DNA of 64,000 nt from Primula veris. Its lineage: Eukaryota > Streptophyta > Magnoliopsida > Ericales > Primulaceae. Position 1 is the first letter of the stretch; every line of letters starts with the position of its first letter. The DNA lies in the NCBI GenBank assembly GCA_963682055.1, contig OY821741.1, positions 8,873,501-8,937,500 of the forward strand. The letters are read 5' to 3'. This document shows, one piece after another, positions 58,749 through 64,000 of this stretch. The notes beneath the pieces were generated by a model, which saw only the letters and a program-made list of their open reading frames with translations, ran no database searches and was not told the DNA's origin. The position numbers and the translations under genes were made by a program.

Positions 58749-59994
58749 TGTTGAACCATGGGGTTCAATAATTGATTTTGATTATAACTTTGATTATGTT
58801 TTTAATGATTTTACTTTTCGATGATATAATGCTTGTCTTTTCCAAAAAAAGAGAATTTGTAAATTTCAGCATGCCAGAAAGATAGAGCTCAGAAAAACGA
58901 AGCCACAGGTTCAAGCAGAACCAGAATCGGAGCTAAAACGAAAGAGTTATAAGCATTCGAAGAATAGCGAAAAAGCAGAGAACGACCGATCGTCTGTACA
59001 AAAACGACCGATCGTTTTTGTACCAAATTCTTCCAGTGAGGACATCGAAAAAACGACCGATAGTTTCTCAGAAAACGACCGATCGTTTTCTGAAAACGAC
59101 CGATCGACTGTAGAAAACGACCGATCGTTTTCTACAGATTTCGAAAACAGCTTTTCAGCCTTTTCTGGAAAATAGCTTAAAACACTGAATATAGCCTCAA
59201 CCACTTCCAACGGTCATAACACAGAAAAACAGACCTTTTGGCATATATATACCACCCAATCTCTCTTTCAAATCCAACCAATTACAATACCAATCAACTT
59301 CCTTCAACCTCTCATTAAAAACCCTAATATCACCATTTTGGTGCATATATATTCGAGAAAGAGGACAATCAAAGAGAAAGAGATTCAAGCTCGATCATCA
59401 TCAAAAACTCACCAATTAGCTTTTTAAGAAGCAATTAGAATAGTGAGTGTAGTTACATTTTTGTAACAAAATTTGTATCGAGTGTTTTATAAACTCAATT
59501 GTGAGCGAGTGAACAGGTAGAGGCTTTGTAAGCAAGTGAAGCTTAAAAGCTCTAGGTTTTTCATTCGGGTACTCATAAATTGAGGGGGAGTCGTAGACTC
59601 GTAGACGTGTTCTCTTGCACTTGTATCAAGAGTAGGAACCTCGGATAGAGGGTGAGCCAATCGGTCGATTGAGCTCGATAGGGTTTGTAAAATCCGGAAG
59701 AAACATTTTAGTGAAATACTCGGTAGTACCGAGGAGAGGACGTAGGCGCGTTTGCCGAACCTCTATAAATCACGGTGTCATTTTCTTCCCTTGCTTTTAC
59801 TTTCCGCAACTTATATTCTTGCATATTTATTGCTTGTGTTTAGTTATCTTAGCAATTTATTAACTCTTGTTAAAACGCTTAAGCTTAGAATTGCATAAGT
59901 TAGGTGGTTAGTTGCATAGTTTTTTAATTAGGCGAAAATCGCCATTAACCTTATTCACCCTCCCCTCTTAGGGTTAGCCGCACACGGGCCAACA
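58749..59994 (+). repeat. 5' LTR of the gag-only element
   Basis: TGTTGAACCATGG ... cacgggccaaca. Positions 58980-59130 carry six spaced copies of a cgaccgatcg-type palindrome. A TATA-like catatatatacc follows at about 59239-59251, so the array would sit upstream of a promoter in U3. A second tgcatatatattcg lies at about 59342. The minus-strand frame at 58947-59210 with DRSFSE repeats is a by-product of this array. Confidence 0.92.
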
Positions 59995-60056
59995 ATTGGT
60001 ATCAGAGCCGAGGCTCTTGCATATAGAAATTTAACGATTTAAGAGTTAAGATCCCG

Positions 60057-62273
60057 ATGGCTAATTTGTACAATTTCGCATCCGGCATAACTTTATCCCC
60101 AAATACTCCACCTTATTTTGATGGAATAAATTTTTCATATTGGAAGGATAGGATGAGCATGTTTTTACAAAGCTATAATGTTAGACTTTGGATGACCATA
60201 AAAGTAGGATATTCCGCACCTACATCCGAAAATAGCGAAAACCCAATCCCCGTAGAGGACCTAGATAACGCTCAACTAGAAGGCTACTCTACGAACGCCA
60301 AAGCGATGTATGCTATTGTTTGTGCCGTTTCTCCTAACGAATACAACAAAATTTCTACTTGTAAAACCGCTAAGGATATGTGGGAAAAGCTAGTAGTTAT
60401 GCATGAAGGGACTAACCAAGTTAAGGATTGCAAACTCCAACTATTAGTTCATGACTACGAGCTATTTAAAATGAGCGAGGGTGAAACTATTTCCGATATG
60501 CATGCTAGATTTACTACTATTACTAATGGATTAACATCTCTTGGTAAGTGTTTGTCTTGTAAGGAAATGGTCTCAAAGGTGATTCGGAGCTTACCGAAAG
60601 AATGGGAACCAAAGGTCACCGCAATTCAAGAGGCGCACGACATGAACACCTACACTCTTGATGCATTGACGGGTTCACTCATTACTCACGAGATCACCCT
60701 CAATAGTCACAAGCCAATCTCGAAAAAGAGGGAGATAGCTTTCAAAGTAACAACTTGTGACGAAAGCGATGAGCTATCCAATGACGACAAAAATTCAATG
60801 CAAATCATTCGAATCGTCAAGGAAATACTCAAGCTAAAAGACCACCGCAAACATAAAGGTAAATCGTCAAATAATTCAATTTATTCTAACGATTTTGTTT
60901 GCTATACTTGTGGCAAGGAAGGACACATAGCTAGAGATTGCATCAAGAATCGCAAGAGCAAAGGCAAGAAGAAGAGACCCTCTTCAAGCTCTAGCGATAG
61001 CTCCGACCAAGATGAAGTCGCTCACCTTGGTTGCTATATGGCCATGGAAGACAAGCATGAACAAAACCTCTCATCCTCAAGCGAAAGTGACAACGATGAG
61101 GTAAAAGAATTCTCCCATGATGAATTAATTCATATGTGTGGAATTTATTCCGAAAAACTTCCTAAGTTTGTAGAGAAGGTTAAATCTCTTAAAAGGATAA
61201 ATTCTTCCCTCAATGAAGAAATAAGATCCTTAAAAAGAGATAAAAATTAAAATGAGTCTATTACAACATCGTCATTCTCTTTACATGATATAGATGACGA
61301 AAAGGAAGACTTGAAAGACAAAAACAATGATCTCGTCATTCATAATAAGTCTTTACAAATCGAGATCAATTTTCTTAAAAATGAAGTATCTAGACTTACT
61401 AAAACTCTTTCAAAACCATCTTCTTTAGATTGTGATTTATTAGAAAATTTTGAAGAGTTAAAGGATGCTTTCGATAAAGTTAAAAGCAAAAACAAGGTTT
61501 TGAGTTCTCATGCTTTTAACTTAAATGACAAGGTCAAGGTTTTAGAAACCGAGAATGAATCGTTGAAAATTAAAAACAACGATCTTGTCATTTCTATTGA
61601 AAAACTCAATTTAACAATTTCAAAGTTTTCTAAGGGTAAAACCGTTTTAGATAACATTTTGAGTTGTCAAAAAGATTTCAATGATAAGAGCGGTTTAGGT
61701 TTTGATTGCATTGGTTCTACTTCAAACAAAACCCGCTTCGTTAAAACCTCTAATATTTCTACAACTCCTATTCCACCTAAACAAGAGGTTGTTTTTACTA
61801 AAGGGAGTACTTCCAAGATTTTTCAAAAATCTTTTAATGATAGGAAAGGTATAGGTTTTAAAACCAAATTGGATACTCCGAAAAACCTTTCCAAAACTTC
61901 GTATAACTCTCGTTATACTAAAAAGTCTAGGCATTGCATACATTGTAGTAGAAGTGAGCATAATTCTTCTAAATGCCCAAATCGCTTTCATGTTAGTAGA
62001 AGCAATTTGAAATGGGTAGTAAAGACCCGAGCCACTAACAATGTCGGACCCAAAAGAAATTGGGTACCAAAGGACAAAACTTGTGTTGTAGGTATCTCCA
62101 TCCAAAAGGAGAAAATCAACAAATGGTTGGCAACACCGGCAAAAGTCGTGGAAGTCAAGAAGATCGACTCCACCATCAAGAATGAAGTGTCGTTGATCGA
62201 CAAAGGTGGAAGGCATACCAACAAATTGTACCACCTATTTAGAATTGGCAACGCTCAATGCAAATGCCATTAG
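60057..62273 (+). pseudogene. Gag protein of the gag-only element, one in-frame stop
   Basis: A 739-codon frame from ATG 60057 is interrupted only by TAA at 61248-61250; the same frame continues to the stop ending 62273. The N-terminal part is a copia UBN2/Retrotran_gag domain (PPYFDGINFSYWKDRMSMFL, then KTAKDMWEKLVVMHEGTNQV and VIRSLPKEWEPKVTAI). A CCHC knuckle CYTCGKEGHIARDC lies at about 60901-60942. Ser/Asp-rich linkers and coiled-coil-like Lys/Asn/Glu/Leu segments around 61140-61620 follow. A second knuckle CIHCSRSEHNSSKC lies at about 61936-61977. The C-terminus is basic, with no protease motif. Gag forms the particle that packages RNA; a gag-only element can still contribute particles while borrowing enzymes. 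Confidence 0.88.
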
Positions 62274-62546
62274 AGAGCGGCCTCGACATCACATATTCGG
62301 TATACTCTAATCTTTAATATTCACATAATGTGATTAGGTGGGGCATATGCATCTTTATAACATTTTTCATGTCTTGGTTTTTCGTTAAAAACCCTTCACA
62401 TAACCCCATATTTTTTTTAATGCATTTTGATAATGCCAAAGGGGGAGAAAAATGAGATTTAGAGAAATGTGTTTTATTATATTGGAGGAGATATTTTTTT
62501 TCGTGTAAAATCTTCATTAGTTTGTCATAATCAAAATGGGAGAGAT

Positions 62547-63781
62547 TGTTGAACCATGGGGTTCAATAATTGATTTTGATTATAACTTTGATTATGTTTT
62601 TAATGATTTTACTTTTCGATGATATAATGCTTGTCTTTTCCAAAAAAACAGAATTTGTAAATTTCAGCACACCAGAAAGATAGAGCTCAGAAAAACAAAG
62701 CCACAGGTTCAAGCGGAACCAGAATCGGAGCTAAAACGAAAGAGTTATGAGCATTCGAAGAATAGCGAGAAAGCAGAGAACGACCGATCGTCTGTACAAA
62801 AACGACCGATCGTTTTTGTACCAAATTCTTCCAGTGAGGACGTCGAAAAAACGACCGATCGTTCCTCAGAAAATGACCGATCGTTTTCTGAAAACGACCG
62901 ATCGACTGTAGAAAACGACCGATCGTTTTCTACAGATTTCGAAAACAGCTTTTCAGCTTTTTCTGGAAAATAGCTTAAAACACTGAATATAGCCTCAACC
63001 ACTTCCAACGGTCATAACACAGAAAAACAGACCTTTTGGCATATATATACCACCCAATCTCTCTTACAATACCAATCAACTTCCTTCAACCTCTCATTAA
63101 AAACCCTAATATCACCATTTTGGTGCATATATATTCGAGAAAGAGGAAAATCAAAGAAAAAGAGATTCAAGCTCGATCATCATCAAAAACTCACCAATTA
63201 GCTTTTTAAGAAGCAATTAGAATAGTGAGTGTAGTTACATTTTTGTAACAAAATTTGTATCGAGTGTTTTATAAACTCAATTGTGAGCGAGTGAACGGGT
63301 AGAGGCTTTGTAAGCAAGTGAAGCTTAAAAGCTCTAGGTTTTTCATTCGGGTACTCATAAATTGAGGGGGAGTCGTAGACTCGTAGACGTGTTCTCTTGC
63401 ACTTATATCAAGAGTAGGAACCTCGGGTAGAGGGTGAGCCAATCGGTCGATTGAGCTCGATAGGGTTTGTAAAATCCGGAAGAAACATTTTAGTGAAATA
63501 CTCGGTAGTACCGAGGAGAGGACGTAGGCGCGTTTGCCGAACCTCTATAAATCACGGTGTCATTTTCTTCCCTTGCTTTTACTTTCCGCAACTTATATTC
63601 TTGCGTATTTATTGCTTGCGTTTAGTTATCTTAGCAATTTATTAACTCTTGTTAAAACGCTTAAGCTTAGAATTGCATAAGTTGGGTGGTTAGTTGCATA
63701 GTTTTTTAATTAGGCGAAAATCGCCATAAACCTTATTCACCCCCCCCCCCCCTCTAAGGTTTAGCCGCACACGGGCCAACA
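62547..63781 (+). repeat. 3' LTR of the gag-only element
   Basis: Copy of 58749-59994 with the same ends. Most differences are transitions. A 16-base gap near 63064 and a run of 12 C at 63740 account for the length difference. The cgaccgatcg array is at 62778-62930. Confidence 0.92.
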
Positions 63782-63786
63782 ATTAT

Positions 63787-64000
63787 TAACATATCCCAAG
63801 CCGATCAAGTATTCACTTAGACGGTTATACCACATCCGTCCGGATTGTTTCAATCCATATAGTGATCGTCTCAGTCTAATCGAGAATGTGTTCCGTGGCC
63901 AGGAACTACTTGATTCAGGCAACTTAAGTCCATCAGGGACTTTCATGTATATCTCTGTGTCCAGATCCCCGTAGAGATAAGCTGTGACCACATCCATGAG
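63787..64000 (-). pseudogene. N-terminal part of the split copia reverse transcriptase
   Basis: The minus-strand frame entering from the window edge reads MDVVTAYLYGDLDTEIYMKV, LRRSLYGLKQSGRMWYNRL and IGLGYVN. These are the classic copia RT blocks with the first catalytic aspartate in MDVVTAYL. It stops at the insertion point. Counting the 5,033-base insertion and the 5-base duplication, the frame resumes in register at 58748. Confidence 0.88.

Larger units (their letters stand above)
58749..63781 (+). mobile_element. Gag-only copia-type LTR retroelement (TR-GAG-like), inserted in another element's RT
   Basis: Two long LTRs (58749-59994 and 62547-63781) enclose only 2,552 bases. These hold a primer-binding site (tggtatcagagc, 59997-60008), one gag gene and a short 3' untranslated part with purine tracts (gccaaagggggagaaa at 62437 and aatgggagagat just before the LTR). 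The element is flanked by attat (58744-58748 and 63782-63786). There is no protease, integrase, reverse transcriptase or RNase H, so it can only move with enzymes from a partner. LTRs differ at roughly 20-25 positions plus a 16-base deletion (near 63064) and a poly-C expansion at 63740, so it is older than the Sirevirus-like element. Confidence 0.92.
56701..64000 (-). mobile_element. Minus-strand copia retrotransposon (partial), split by a gag-only element
   Basis: Runs from its 3' LTR at 56701 through iterated purine-tract modules (57140-57640), RNase H and RT (57652-58748), then, after a 5-kb insertion, RT again from 63787 to the window edge. It is the same lineage as 34499-41403 but much better preserved: its RT and RNase H frame is nearly open. 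Confidence 0.88.

Noticed and set aside
58947..59210. Minus-strand frame with repeated DRSFSE peptide units
   Set aside because: It is the translation of the cgaccgatcg array inside the LTR of the gag-only element. The second LTR carries the same frame (62745-63008), and it is not part of any known gene.

Overview
The window is a repeat-dominated intergenic segment of a nuclear plant genome, most likely a dicot; I cannot place the genus. Evidence: AT-rich DNA packed with nested Ty1/copia LTR retrotransposons primed from initiator-Met-tRNA-like sites (TGGTATCAGAGC), plant DNA transposon families (Mutator-like with 9-bp, hAT with 8-bp and CACTA with 3-bp target duplications), plant-type CCCTAAA repeats, and plant-style introns. 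I see no complete ordinary host gene, only two recognisable host gene fragments (VPS13-like and PITH-domain) and one unidentified exon-like piece. There is no rRNA, tRNA or CRISPR.

Layout. 1-1050: minus-strand copia 5' LTR with leader. 1198-7521: decayed plus-strand copia relic. 8290-17216: a complete Mutator-like element (MULE) with perfect 9-bp target duplications. It carries an intact four-coding-exon plant-mobile-domain (PMD) gene and a lesion-bearing transposase reading WRKY-GCM1 finger, DDE core, SWIM finger and OTU cysteine protease. About 17590-41775: an old copia element ('A') that hosts two later insertions. These are a young Sirevirus-like element (23791-33990, TSD gaatt) with an extra third ORF, and a decayed minus-strand copia (34499-41403, TSD atatc) sitting inside A's 3' LTR. 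41776-46916: relic host sequence with gene fragments, broken by a small inverted-repeat element that contains a three-LTR TRIM (44779-45772, TSD ataaa). 47084-52672: another decayed plus-strand copia. 53676-55715: a non-autonomous CACTA element with a hAT MITE nested in it. 56701 to the window end: a minus-strand copia split in its reverse transcriptase by a gag-only retroelement (58749-63781, TSD attat).

Most novel candidate: the MULE. It combines in one target-duplicated unit a PMD protein gene, a transposase fused to an OTU-type deubiquitinase-like domain, telomere-like repeats, and its own family of palindromic AAACCGTA/TACGGTTT modules in the terminal repeats and in front of the transposase. 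The PMD gene is open throughout while the transposase has two stops and a frameshift. Second: the Sirevirus-like element has a third ORF of the 'putative plant transposon protein' type behind what looks like its own promoter. It also has a 10-bp palindrome (GGTTGCAACC) repeated in LTR, coding and 3' non-coding sequence. Third: the gag-only element has a different palindrome array (CGACCGATCG) in its LTR.

All calls come from reading the sequence and the translated frames. Family names rest on motifs I recognise; no database search was run. Boundaries with target duplications are base-precise; those of decayed elements are approximate.
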